A program made the position numbers and the translations under genes. From Phaeodactylibacter sp. (lineage in GTDB: Bacteria > Bacteroidota > Bacteroidia > Chitinophagales > Saprospiraceae), in assembly GCA_024103175.1 (NCBI GenBank), contig JAGFJE010000058.1, positions 1-34,536 of the forward strand: a DNA stretch of 34,536 nucleotides. Direction: 5' to 3'. Below are positions 8,597-16,081 of the stretch, piece after piece. The notes below the pieces were generated by a model. That model ran no database searches, was not told where the DNA came from, and saw only the letters and a program-made list of their open reading frames with translations. The first letter of the stretch is position 1; the number at the start of each line of letters is the position of its first letter.

Positions 8597-9235
8597 ATGA
8601 AAAACGATATCGAACTCCTCCTGAAATACTTTCCAAAGCTCACCGGGCAACAACAGCAGCAACTCGCCCAGCTCGGCCCGTTCTACCGGGAGTGGAACCA
8701 GAAGATCAACGTCATTTCCCGAAAGGACATCGACAACCTGTACGCCCACCACATCCTGCACAGCCTGGCCATTGCCCGCCTGATCCATTTCGCTCCGGGA
8801 GCGGAGATCCTCGACCTGGGCACCGGCGGTGGGTTTCCCGGCATTCCACTGGCCATCTTTTTTCCCCAGGTGAAGTTCACCCTCATCGACGGCACCCGGA
8901 AGAAGGTTATGGTGGTGGAAGAGGCCGTGAATGCGCTCGGGCTCACCAATGTCAGGCCGCGCCACATCCGGGCGGAGGAGTTGAAACAAAAATTCGACTT
9001 CGTGGCCAGCCGCGCCGTGGCCAGCCTCGACAAGCTGGTGGAGTGGAGCTTCCCCCGCATCAAGGCCAAACAGCAGCACGCCCTGCCCAACGGGCTGATC
9101 ACTCTGAAGGGCGGCGACATCGAAACGGAGATCAAAGCTCTGCCCCGAGGCGCCTATACAGAAGTTTACGCCCTGTCCGATTTTTTTGAGGAACAATATT
9201 ACCAGGAAAAGTATATTATCTACGTGCAGCATTAA
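8597..9235 (+). CDS. rsmG: 16S rRNA m7G527 methyltransferase RsmG (GidB)
   Basis: The 212-residue protein makes 7-methylguanosine at position 527 of 16S rRNA with S-adenosylmethionine. The SAM-binding motif is LDLGTGGGFPGIPLAI (about residues 72-87), specific for GidB/RsmG. NVISRKDIDNLYAHHILHS (38-56) and FDFVASRAVASLDKL are also family segments. An ATG at 8585 would add four residues (MIRI); the ATG at 8597 is chosen because the protein then starts at the usual place. It follows the pseudouridine synthase gene by 30 bp on the same strand, so two RNA-modification genes are paired. Confidence 0.94.
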   Translation: MKNDIELLLKYFPKLTGQQQQQLAQLGPFYREWNQKINVISRKDIDNLYAHHILHSLAIARLIHFAPGAEILDLGTGGGFPGIPLAIFFPQVKFTLIDGTRKKVMVVEEAVNALGLTNVRPRHIRAEELKQKFDFVASRAVASLDKLVEWSFPRIKAKQQHALPNGLITLKGGDIETEIKALPRGAYTEVYALSDFFEEQYYQEKYIIYVQH

Positions 9236-9270
9236 TTGTCTGCTTGTTTTCCGATTCCTGCCCTTTTTTG

Positions 9271-9278
9271 TACTTTTG
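9271..9278 (+). promoter_or_regulatory. Bacteroidota -7 box (TACTTTTG) upstream of the DUF3127 gene
   Basis: TACTTTTG matches TAnnTTTG exactly and lies 44 bp before the start codon at 9323. A TTG at 9244-9246 is a possible -33 element, though its 24-nt spacing is slightly long. The position between rsmG and the DUF3127 gene suggests separate transcription of the latter. Confidence 0.55.
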
Positions 9279-9322
9279 AAAGCCTTTAAAAATAACAGTC
9301 AGAAAATCAATAACCAAGGATT

Positions 9323-9697
9323 ATGTCTTTTGAAGTAGAAGGAAAACTCCATAAAAAGTACGAGACCGAAAATAAGACGGACTCCTTCCAGGCCCGGGAA
9401 TTCGTCATCCTGGTGGAAAGCGGCAACTACCCTCAGTATGTCAAGTTCCAGCTCGTTCAGGACCGCTGCGCCCTGCTCGACCCCTTCGAAGAAGGAGAGG
9501 AAATGAAAGTCCATTTCGACCTGCGCGGCCGCGAATGGCAGGGTAAGTATTTTACCAACCTCAACGCCTGGCGCCTGGAAAAGGTGAGCGCCGAATCTGC
9601 TCCTCCCCCTCCGGCGGCCGACAGCGGCGGCGGTTTCTTCCCCTCCGCCGAGAACGAGCCCGCCTCGGATGCTGCCGATGATGACCTGCCGTTTTAG
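9323..9697 (+). CDS. DUF3127 protein with SSB-like acidic tail
   Basis: The 124-residue protein fits DUF3127, a small OB-fold-like family of Bacteroidota: EGKLHKKYETENKTDSFQAR, REFVILVES, QYVKFQLVQDRCALLD and GREWQGKYFTNLNAWRLEK cover residues about 6-88. A flexible Pro/Ser/Gly/Ala linker follows, and the last residues are DDDLPF, like the acidic C-terminal tip (DDxPF) with which single-stranded DNA-binding protein recruits partners. An OB fold plus this tail suggests a nucleic-acid or replication/repair role, which is inference. It has its own promoter-like box at 9271. Confidence 0.82.
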   Translation: MSFEVEGKLHKKYETENKTDSFQAREFVILVESGNYPQYVKFQLVQDRCALLDPFEEGEEMKVHFDLRGREWQGKYFTNLNAWRLEKVSAESAPPPPAADSGGGFFPSAENEPASDAADDDLPF

Positions 9698-9774
9698 GGC
9701 GGAGTGACAGTAGTTCTGAGCCTAATGCTTCGGAAGTGGGGCCTTTTAGGCTCCTGTCCCGGGGTTCAGGCTAT

Positions 9775-9866
9775 ATTGCTGGATGGTTATATTGTTGCAA
9801 AGCCTTCGATGCAAGTGGGAGATGCAGTAACAATCCAGCCATCAAACAATCTAACCATTCAGCCAT
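9775..9866. repeat. Imperfect 22-bp inverted repeat
   Basis: ATTGCTGGATGGTTATATTG (from 9775) and AACAATCTAACCATTCAGCC (from 9845) are reverse complements at about 19 of 22 positions. An additional AACAATCCAGCCATC lies just before the right arm. It sits in the leader of the tryptophan-repeat gene and may fold in RNA; the function is unknown. Confidence 0.55.
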
Positions 9867-9901
9867 TTAGGCCGGCCAGCCCCTTAATGCGTTCTATTAG
9901 C

Positions 9902-10456
9902 ATGAAGACATTCCAGGCCATAGCATTTGTAATATTTTTTTCTGTCACCGCCCTCCCCGCCCAGGTGCTTACCGGCGTCGCCACCCGCTGGAACGACAGC
10001 TTCTCCGAATGGATCATCTATTCCCATGCCGGCGAGGAACAACTGGAAGGCGAGCTGCGCCTCCGCTGGGCCATGCAGGACGACTGGACGGAGTGGCAGT
10101 ACCGCCTGGGGGAATCGGCCGGAACCATCAAGCTCAAATGGCGGGAAGACCTCAACGAATGGGAGGCCCGGGGCGACAACCAGATCGCCTCCGCCCGTAC
10201 GGTCTGGCGCGGCAACTTCCGCGAGTGGCGCATTACCGACGGCAAGCATTCGTTCACCTTGCACAGCCGCTACGGCAACATCTGGGATGAGTGGACAGTG
10301 CGCAGCAGCTCCGCCGGCCACTTCGAAATGTACACCAGCTTTGAAGGAGACCCCCGGGATTGGGTGATCCTCGATGAGCTTGACGAATCGGCGCCATTAA
10401 CGACGAAACTTCTGATGATGCACATAGTGCTCTTTCAAAGCTCGCCCAAGCAGTGA
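9902..10456 (+). CDS. Secreted protein with six EW-centred 22-residue repeats
   Basis: The family is not recognised. The 184-residue protein starts with a signal peptide (MKTFQAIAFVIFFSVTALPAQ). The mature part is repetitive: Glu/Asp-Trp pairs fall at residues 36-37, 64-65, 86-87, 108-109, 130-131 and 153-154, so the spacing is 28, 22, 22, 22 and 23. Each unit reads roughly W/F-x-x-x-(F/L/W)-x-E-W-x-(I/V) followed by a turn and a beta-like strand, which suggests a small all-beta solenoid or propeller blade set. The frame is open upstream to an ATG at 9704, but that extension is low-complexity repeat DNA; the signal peptide decides for 9902. It converges with the flippase gene, 16 bp apart. 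Confidence 0.75.
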   Translation: MKTFQAIAFVIFFSVTALPAQVLTGVATRWNDSFSEWIIYSHAGEEQLEGELRLRWAMQDDWTEWQYRLGESAGTIKLKWREDLNEWEARGDNQIASARTVWRGNFREWRITDGKHSFTLHSRYGNIWDEWTVRSSSAGHFEMYTSFEGDPRDWVILDELDESAPLTTKLLMMHIVLFQSSPKQ

Positions 10457-10472
10457 GAGGCCAATATCGGCA

Positions 10473-11975
10473 CTATTTCACTACCTTTTTTCCGATCTTC
10501 AATATCCGGTTAACCTGCTGCCGCTCCAGGAGGTACAAAATCCCCAGGTACCCCACCATCAAACCGGTATTGACGAGCAGGCTGATCCAGATCCGGCCGC
10601 CGATCACATCCTTCAACGCTTCGCTAACCCCGTAGAAGCCTACGGCAAGCAGGATATAAACCGCCATGCGCCCCACCGGGTAATGGATCGGATAATACCG
10701 CTGCCCCGTCCAGTAGCTGGCGCCGGCCATGAAGAGGTAGCAGGCCAGGGCCGCCCAGCCCGGCCCGTAGTAGCCGTAATCGGGAATCAGCCAGAAGTTG
10801 AGCGCGATGGTGATCACCGACCCGCCCAGGGCAATGTATCCGCCGATCATGGTGCGGTCGGCCAGTTTGTACCAGATGGAAAAGTTGTAGTACAGGCCCA
10901 GGAACAGATAGGCCAGCAGGAGAAGAGGCACCACGCCCAGCCCCTCCCGGAAGTCCTTCCCGATGAAATACTGAATGATATCCAGGTACAGCATGATGCC
11001 CAGAAAGACGACGCTGCCCACCAGGGCGAAGGCCTGCCCCACCTGGGCGTATACCTTGTCCTTATCCGGCCGGTCGGCATTCTTGAAAAAGAAGGGCTCG
11101 GCGGCGTAGTTGAACGCCTGTGTAAACAGGTTCATGAGCACCGCCAGCTTGGAGGCGGCGCTGTAGATGCCCATCATGCGCTTGTTGTAGGCCAGGTCGT
11201 CGGAGGCCAGTTCCTTGAGCATGGGGATGCCGATCAGTTGGTTGATCACCCCGGCGACGCCGACGATGACCAGAGGCGCGGCGTAAATGATCATCCGCCC
11301 CCACAGCTCCCGGCCGAAGCGCAGGCGGATGCGGAAATACATAGGAGAGAGGAACAACAGCACCAGGCCGCTGGCCAGGAAGTTGGAGAAGAAGACATAG
11401 GAAATGCGGTGCTCCGGATGGTATAAAGACTCAAAAACACCCCAGCCGTTATTGAGCAACCAGGGCCAAACTTCCAGGAAGAGGAAAATGAAAAATATAT
11501 TGATGATGATGTTCAGCGTCTTGATGATGGCGAAGTGCAGCGGCCGGTTCTCCAGGCGCAGGCGGGCGAAGGGGATGGCCGCCAGTGCGTCGAAAGCGAT
11601 GATGAAGGCAAACCAGATAACGTATTCGGGATGCTGAGGGTATTTCAGCCAGTCGGCTATAGGTTGGGCGCACCAGATGAAGAGTACCGTAAGCACGATG
11701 GTAGAGGCCAGCAGAGAGATGGAGGCCGTTGAAAAGCTCCGCTCCATATCCTCATCGCGGCTGCCGTAGCGGAAGAAGGCTGTCTCCAGCCGGTAAGTGA
11801 ACAGTACCAGCAGCAGGGCTGCCCAGGTGTACATGTCCGACACCACACCATATTCCCCCTGCATGAACACACGCGTGAAATAAGGGGTTAATATAACGTA
11901 GTGGAGCAGGCGGCTCAGAATGCTGCTCGTGCCGTATATGGCGGTCTCCCCGGCTAGTTTTTTGAGTAGTGACAA
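10473..11975 (-). CDS. Polysaccharide flippase-like membrane protein (MATE/Wzx superfamily)
   Basis: The 500-residue protein is hydrophobic almost throughout, with about 12-14 membrane segments. The N-terminus (LKKLAGETAIYGTSSILSRL) matches the start of Bacteroidota polysaccharide-biosynthesis/lipopolysaccharide flippases, which move lipid-linked sugars across the inner membrane. No glycosyltransferase genes lie next to it, so the substrate is unknown. The start codon is TTG at 11975: the frame has no ATG upstream before a stop, and the next Met (residue 38) would cut into the first helix. It diverges from the M42 gene across a 388-bp gap. Confidence 0.85.
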   Translation of the reverse strand: MSLLKKLAGETAIYGTSSILSRLLHYVILTPYFTRVFMQGEYGVVSDMYTWAALLLVLFTYRLETAFFRYGSRDEDMERSFSTASISLLASTIVLTVLFIWCAQPIADWLKYPQHPEYVIWFAFIIAFDALAAIPFARLRLENRPLHFAIIKTLNIIINIFFIFLFLEVWPWLLNNGWGVFESLYHPEHRISYVFFSNFLASGLVLLFLSPMYFRIRLRFGRELWGRMIIYAAPLVIVGVAGVINQLIGIPMLKELASDDLAYNKRMMGIYSAASKLAVLMNLFTQAFNYAAEPFFFKNADRPDKDKVYAQVGQAFALVGSVVFLGIMLYLDIIQYFIGKDFREGLGVVPLLLLAYLFLGLYYNFSIWYKLADRTMIGGYIALGGSVITIALNFWLIPDYGYYGPGWAALACYLFMAGASYWTGQRYYPIHYPVGRMAVYILLAVGFYGVSEALKDVIGGRIWISLLVNTGLMVGYLGILYLLERQQVNRILKIGKKVVK

Positions 11976-12363
11976 ATGGTTCCTGTTTTGGTGGCCGTAT
12001 TACGCCGGCAAAGGTACGGAATGCTCCCATTCTTTGCTTCCGATTTATCATCCGCCAGTATGGAATGAACAAACGTTTTGGTAAGCAACAAAAAAATTGA
12101 TTCAGGGTAATGGTTTTGCTAAATTCAGGCCGTTAGCCATGAAGACACAAAGCTCCACAAAGGCTTATTGTGCCTTAGCGGCAAAAGAAAAAGAACGCCT
12201 CTTGTAGAATGGTATGGCACATTGTACAATAAACGTCCCTATTCCTTCATTTCGAAGCGGATAGGGGGCGAAATACTGGAAAATATTTTCCTGGCGAATT
12301 AAAAATATGGTATTTTCGTGCCGCTTTTTCCCCCGCTAACCAAACTTATTTAAATTACCCGTT
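11976..12363. other. Divergent intergenic region with a degenerate repeat
   Basis: No gene is seen between the leftward flippase and the rightward M42 peptidase. The region must hold both promoters. TATTTTCG at 12311-12318 is one base off the TAnnTTTG -7 consensus and well placed for the M42 gene. A GCCATGAAGACACAAAGC...GCCTTAGCGGC stretch (12136-12183) is a degenerate member of the dispersed repeat also found at 416-497 and 22646-22700. Confidence 0.6.
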
Positions 12364-13470
12364 ATGATAAACGTCGATCTGCTCAAAGCCATCTGTGAAA
12401 CGCCGGGAGCGCCGGGATTTGAACAACGCATCCGGGAACTGGTGCTGAAAGAAGTCACTCCTCTGGTGGATGAGGTGAGGGTGGACAATATGGGCAACGT
12501 GATCACCATCAAAAAAGGCAAGGGCGATAAGAAAGTGATGGTCGCCGCCCACATGGATGAGATCGGCTTTATCGTCACCCATATCGACGATGACGGCTTT
12601 CTGCGCTTCCATACCCTGGGTGGCTTTGACCCCAAGACGCTGACCTCCCAGCGCGTTATCGTTCATGGCAGGAAGGACGTGATCGGCGTGATGGGCTCCA
12701 AACCCATCCACCTCATGAAGCCGGATGAACGGAATAAACAAACCCCCATCAACGAATACTTCATCGACCTGGGTATGGCCAAAGGCGAAGTGGCTAAGCT
12801 GGTCTCGATCGGCGACCCCATCACCCGCGACCGCCACCTCATCGAAATGGGCGAGTGCGTCAACAGCAAATCCATTGACAACCGCGTTTCGGTTTTCATT
12901 CTGATCGAAGCGCTGCGGGAGCTGAAGGATAAAGAAGTCCCCTATGATATCTACGGCGTCTTTACCGTACAGGAAGAGGTCGGCCTGCGCGGCGCCATGT
13001 CCTCCGCCCACGCCATCGACCCCGATTTCGGCATCGCCCTCGATGTGACCATCGCCTTTGACGTGCCGGGCGCCCAGTCGCACGAGTACGTCACCCGCCT
13101 GGGCAAAGGCGCCGCCATCAAGATCATGGACGGCTCGGTCATCTCCGATTACCGCATGGTCAACTTCCTGAAGAAGACAGCTACTGAGAACGATATCCCC
13201 TGGCAGCCGGAAGTCCTCCCCGCCGGGGGCACCGACACGGCCGGCCTGCAGCGCTACGGCAAGCGGGGCGCCATCGCCGGGGCCATCTCCATTCCCCTGC
13301 GCCACATCCACCAGACCATCGAACTGGCCCACAAGCGGGACATTCACAACTGCATAGAACTGCTCAAGGCAGCCTTGTCTCAACTCCACCGGCACGACTG
13401 GCGGTTTGAGCATACGTGGAATAAGGAAGAAGGGGGGAAGAAAGAGGATGATGTGTTTGGGTTTTTGTGA
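12364..13470 (+). CDS. M42 family (glutamyl/deblocking-type) aminopeptidase
   Basis: The 368-residue cytosolic di-metal peptidase trims N-terminal residues of peptides. The metal and catalytic residues are all visible: His63 and Asp65 in AAHMDEIG, bridging Asp172 in SIDNR, the Glu204-Glu205 pair in VQEEVGLRGA, Asp227 in ALDVTIAFD and His315 in RHIHQTIE. Length and order fit the PepA/FrvX (M42) family, which forms TET-like oligomers. The C-terminal about 25 residues are charged and variable. Whether it prefers acidic, basic or hydrophobic residues cannot be told. It is transcribed alone. Confidence 0.92.
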   Translation: MINVDLLKAICETPGAPGFEQRIRELVLKEVTPLVDEVRVDNMGNVITIKKGKGDKKVMVAAHMDEIGFIVTHIDDDGFLRFHTLGGFDPKTLTSQRVIVHGRKDVIGVMGSKPIHLMKPDERNKQTPINEYFIDLGMAKGEVAKLVSIGDPITRDRHLIEMGECVNSKSIDNRVSVFILIEALRELKDKEVPYDIYGVFTVQEEVGLRGAMSSAHAIDPDFGIALDVTIAFDVPGAQSHEYVTRLGKGAAIKIMDGSVISDYRMVNFLKKTATENDIPWQPEVLPAGGTDTAGLQRYGKRGAIAGAISIPLRHIHQTIELAHKRDIHNCIELLKAALSQLHRHDWRFEHTWNKEEGGKKEDDVFGFL

Positions 13471-13821
13471 GGCGGCGCAAAAGTCGGGATAGTTCAATTT
13501 TCTGTGTCTTCTGAGGCTAACATTCTAGGGCTGGACGAGTTCGCAGTTCGGTATTTTTACCCGGCCAATCCCGACAACTATCGGGGGAGGACGGGCGCTG
13601 TTCGCAACAGCGGGAGGCTGCTTGGGCTTACCTGTTTCTAACGTTGGACAAGCTCGTACATCGTACACGCCCGTGGGCTGCCATTGGCCCCGTACATCGT
13701 ACACGCACCCGAAGCTTTTTGTCCAACCCTAGACGGATGCCCTCTTCTGAAAAACGCCACTTGATTTTCAGGGACTTGCGAACGGCGAATAGCGAATTCC
13801 GAAAACTCCCAGTATGGGACA
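13471..13821. other. Gene-free region occupied mostly by a MITE-like element
   Basis: This gap between two convergent genes (M42 and the prenyltransferase) holds no gene. 13507-13750 is taken up by the MITE-like element described separately. The remaining flanks are short and show nothing recognisable. Confidence 0.7.
13507..13750. mobile_element. MITE-like element A (228 bp) with 8-bp target duplication
   Basis: The element proper is 13515-13742. Its ends are GGCTAACATTCTAGGGCTGG... and ...GTCCAACCCTAGACGGATGCC, imperfect inverted repeats of about 22 bp. TCTTCTGA stands directly outside both ends (13507-13514 and 13743-13750), as a target-site duplication would. There is no transposase gene. 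A second left end (GGCTTACCTGTTTCTAACGT..., from 13625) lies inside, so the element may be compound. Inside are two copies of CGTACATCGTACACGC (13655-13670, 13691-13706) and hairpins at 13570-13585 (CCCGA/TCGGG) and 13596-13612 (CGCTGTT/AACAGCG), which could also act as a terminator for the convergent genes. Confidence 0.75.
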
Positions 13822-14724
13822 TCAGGAGACTCCGATCAACCCCGCCGCCGCAAACGTAATATACTCCAGAAAAAAGAGCACCCAGATAAACTGGTAGTAC
13901 CGCTGCACAGTAACTTTCCGCCGCAGGTTCACGCTGCTATTAGCGATCCACAGCATGGCCAGCAGCAGCAGGTGCGCCCCCGCGAATACTATTCCGTTCA
14001 ATTCAAAGTCCAGCAAAAAAGGGAAGGCTACAAGAAGAATGTAGACCAGGCTGATCAGCACATTGCCGATCAGGAATACCTTCCGGGCGCCAATGCGCAG
14101 GGAAAGCGTGCGGATCTCATACTGCCGGTCCCCTTCCATGTCGGGAATGTCCTTGAACCAGGCTATGACGATGCTGTATACGAAAATGGCGCCGGTCAGC
14201 AGCCAGACAGCGGGAGGGATGTTCTCCAGTCCATTAATGATGAAGTGAAAGTTCAAAAACAGCAGCAGGTTGACGATGAGCCCGCGCACGGCGATGATGC
14301 AGAAGGCCGCCCAGAAGGTGAAGCGCTTCAGGCGGAAAGGCGGCAGGGAATAGGCCGTGCCCAGGGCCAGGCTGAGCAGGACCGTCAGCAACAGGTATTT
14401 CCCGATGTAAAAGGCGATGCCCAGGGAAAGGATAACCGAAGCGGAGATAAGAAAATACCCCATCCTCATGGAAAAAGCGCCGGAGGCCAGCGGCAGGTAG
14501 GGCTTGTTGATGCGGTCGATCTCCACATCAGTGATCTGGTTGAGGCCGACGATGTAGATGTTGGCGCCCAGGCAGCTGGCCAGGGTGAGGAACAGCTCCG
14601 GCAAATGCCAGTCCTGAAAACCGGAATACGACAGGGCCAGCAGGTACAGCGCCAGGATGCTCAGCGTGGTGCCGATCACCGTGTGCAGGCGGGAAAAACG
14701 GATGAAGTTGATAAGAAAGTTCAT
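13822..14724 (-). CDS. hpt: Homogentisate prenyltransferase, UbiA superfamily (HPT/VTE2-like)
   Basis: The 300-residue membrane protein resembles cyanobacterial and plant homogentisate phytyl/geranylgeranyl transferase, which joins homogentisate to a C20 prenyl diphosphate with loss of CO2. The first Asp-rich motif is in GLNQITDVEIDRINKPYLPL (residues 60-79); the second is FKDIPDMEGDR (190-200). Between them are LGTAYSLPPFRLKRF (121-135) and AVRGLIVNLLLFL (145-157), which in my recall typify HPT rather than UbiA, MenA or chlorophyll synthase. About eight or nine membrane helices are seen. The ATG at 14724 overlaps the upstream methyltransferase stop as ATGA. Choice of phytyl or geranylgeranyl diphosphate is not decided by sequence. 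Confidence 0.88.
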   Translation of the reverse strand: MNFLINFIRFSRLHTVIGTTLSILALYLLALSYSGFQDWHLPELFLTLASCLGANIYIVGLNQITDVEIDRINKPYLPLASGAFSMRMGYFLISASVILSLGIAFYIGKYLLLTVLLSLALGTAYSLPPFRLKRFTFWAAFCIIAVRGLIVNLLLFLNFHFIINGLENIPPAVWLLTGAIFVYSIVIAWFKDIPDMEGDRQYEIRTLSLRIGARKVFLIGNVLISLVYILLVAFPFLLDFELNGIVFAGAHLLLLAMLWIANSSVNLRRKVTVQRYYQFIWVLFFLEYITFAAAGLIGVS

Positions 14725-15560
14725 ATTTTCTGCCCTTGAAGTACGCCGAAACGAATGAGCCCCATTCGGTACCCCTTTATCATATAACGCATGGCCCAGG
14801 CGCCTTTCAGCGTCGGCCAGCCGGCCTGCATCAGCCCCTTCACGCTGCGCCACCGGAAGGCCGAGCGCATCACCGCGCCCCAGAAGGGCGCCACCGCGTT
14901 CGTCCAGTCGGCCGTTTTCACCTGCTGGAAGCCGCCGGCCTTGGCCATGGCCTCCAGCTCGGGGATGGATACCATGGGCGGCAAGTGGTAGTACTGATAA
15001 ATACCCTTCAGCAATTTTTTTTCTTTGCTGCTCAGCGCCGGAGGCACGGGCCGGTGAAACCAGGTGGCCATCAGCAGCTTTCCGCCCGGCTCCAGGAGGC
15101 TGTGGAACAGGCCCAACAGCTTCTGCTTTTCCCGGATGTGCTCGGCGCTCTCCATCGACCATACCAGGTTGAACGGCCCATCGCTTTCCGACAGGCTCAT
15201 CATATCCTGGGCTCTGATCTCTACATGTTCTTCTAACCCGGCAGCTTCATTGTATTTTCTACCCTCTTCGGCCTGCACCGGGCTGAGCGTGCAGCCCAGT
15301 ACTTCGGCATCGTACAGCTGCGCCAGCAGTCGCGCGCTGCCCCCTACTCCGCAGCCGGCGTCGAGGATGCGGCCGGCCTTTTCCACTCCGCCCCACTTCA
15401 GCAGCTCCAGAGCGAGGTCTACCTGCGCCTGGGCGTGATCTTTATTGTCTTTACCGTCTGCACCGTAGTAGCCGTGGTGCATGTGCTCCCCCCAGGTGTC
15501 CAGCCAGAGGGCGGTGGAGCGATCGTAAAAGTATTGTATGCGTTGGTTGAGGGTGTCCAT
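14721..15560 (-). CDS. vte4: Tocopherol-type SAM methyltransferase (gamma-TMT/VTE4-like)
   Basis: The 279-residue enzyme carries SAM motif I ILDAGCGVGG (residues 65-74) and post-I LGCTLSPVQAEEG (88-100). WGEHMHHGYY (23-32), WSMESAEHI, TWFHRPVPP, the YYHLPP segment and DWTNAVAPFWGAVMRSA match the plant/cyanobacterial gamma-tocopherol methyltransferase and its close relative, the Sll0418-type MPBQ methyltransferase. The likely reaction is methylation of the chromanol or prenylbenzoquinol ring. Because a second, plant-type MPBQ methyltransferase is encoded at 16082, the gamma-TMT role is favoured, but the two cannot be separated by eye. It is translationally coupled (ATGA) to the prenyltransferase gene. 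Confidence 0.87.
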   Translation of the reverse strand: MDTLNQRIQYFYDRSTALWLDTWGEHMHHGYYGADGKDNKDHAQAQVDLALELLKWGGVEKAGRILDAGCGVGGSARLLAQLYDAEVLGCTLSPVQAEEGRKYNEAAGLEEHVEIRAQDMMSLSESDGPFNLVWSMESAEHIREKQKLLGLFHSLLEPGGKLLMATWFHRPVPPALSSKEKKLLKGIYQYYHLPPMVSIPELEAMAKAGGFQQVKTADWTNAVAPFWGAVMRSAFRWRSVKGLMQAGWPTLKGAWAMRYMIKGYRMGLIRFGVLQGQKI

Positions 15561-15578
15561 ATGTATATTTGTATATAC
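15561..15578 (-). promoter_or_regulatory. AT-rich inverted repeat directly upstream of the vte4-like start
   Basis: GTATAT (15563-15568) and ATATAC (15573-15578) flank TTGT and lie within 20 bp of the ATG. The palindrome could be an operator or a leader hairpin; it may also be chance in AT-rich DNA. Confidence 0.3.
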
Positions 15579-15603
15579 TTGACTGGTTTAGAAAGCGTAT
15601 CAA

Positions 15604-15734
15604 GTCTTTTTGGCTACCCGTCTAATGTTGGACACTATTGATAGCCAAGAGGTTGCGGAGCGTCCAAAGTCATTCCGACTTCCGACTTCCGCTTTCCGAC
15701 TTTTGTCCAACCCTAGAATGGTAGCCGTCTTTTT
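15604..15734. mobile_element. MITE-like element B (115 bp) with 8-bp target duplication
   Basis: The element is 15612-15726. GGCTACCCGTCTAATGTTGG... (left) and ...GTCCAACCCTAGAATGGTAG(CC) (right) are inverted repeats matching at 18 of 22 positions. GTCTTTTT lies immediately outside both ends (15604-15611 and 15727-15734). The interior has TTCCGACTTCCGACTTCCG-type short tandem repeats and no open frame. It lacks the CGTACATCGTACACGC motif of elements A and C. Confidence 0.78.
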
Positions 15735-16081
15735 ATTTAAGGATTGGCTTAACCTGCTGGGTTTCGCGTAGGTTCCCGTGTTGTTAAACCCGGCAGCGTT
15801 TGTCGGAGACGCTAAAAACGAGGAACCGGCTCAAAATGGCGCCCCCTCTGCCCAGTTGGCTTGCAGTGCGGCCTATGACAAACATTGCCGGGCGGTGACA
15901 TTCTGGCTGGGGGCGCCCCAGGGTTATTTACTCCCGGGGCAGCCGAAACCCGTAGGTTGTGGCATCTCCGATAAACCTGCCGGCCGCTGGCACAGCAGGC
16001 GGGCGCTGCCGGGTTGTGCCTACCAGGATCCAATGGAAACCCGGCAGGTTGTGTCTCGTTTCAGGATCGGAAAATCCCGGA
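15735..16081. other. Gene-free GC-rich stretch with degenerate repeats
   Basis: Open frames here lack protein character. GAAACCCG-type pieces recur (from 15945 and from 16036, each followed by AGGTTGTG). AACCTGCCGG (15974-15983) and CCGGCAGGTT (16041-16050) form a perfect 10-bp inverted repeat. GTTTGTCGGAGACGC (15798-15812) recurs with one change at 19089-19103. The stretch separates the vte3-like gene from the vte4-like gene, so the two may be separate transcription units. Confidence 0.55.

Noticed and set aside
13655..13706. CRISPR-like repeats (CGTACATCGTACACGC with a 20-nt spacer)
   Set aside because: There are only two copies per site, the spacers of the two sites are related, they sit inside mobile-element-like repeats, and no cas gene is present.
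13822..14724. Reading the prenyltransferase as MenA or UbiA of respiratory quinone synthesis
   Set aside because: The motifs around both Asp-rich regions and the AVRGLIVNL segment fit homogentisate prenyltransferases, and the neighbours are tocopherol-type enzymes and not men/ubi genes.
13822..15162. A longer prenyltransferase of 446 residues
   Set aside because: The extra N-terminal part would overlap the vte4-like gene by 440 bp in another frame and has no membrane or UbiA character; the ATG at 14724 overlaps the upstream stop as ATGA.
13515..15726. A composite transposon carrying the vte4-hpt pair between elements A and B
   Set aside because: Each element has its own, different 8-bp flanking duplication (TCTTCTGA and GTCTTTTT), which shows two separate insertions and not movement of the whole segment.
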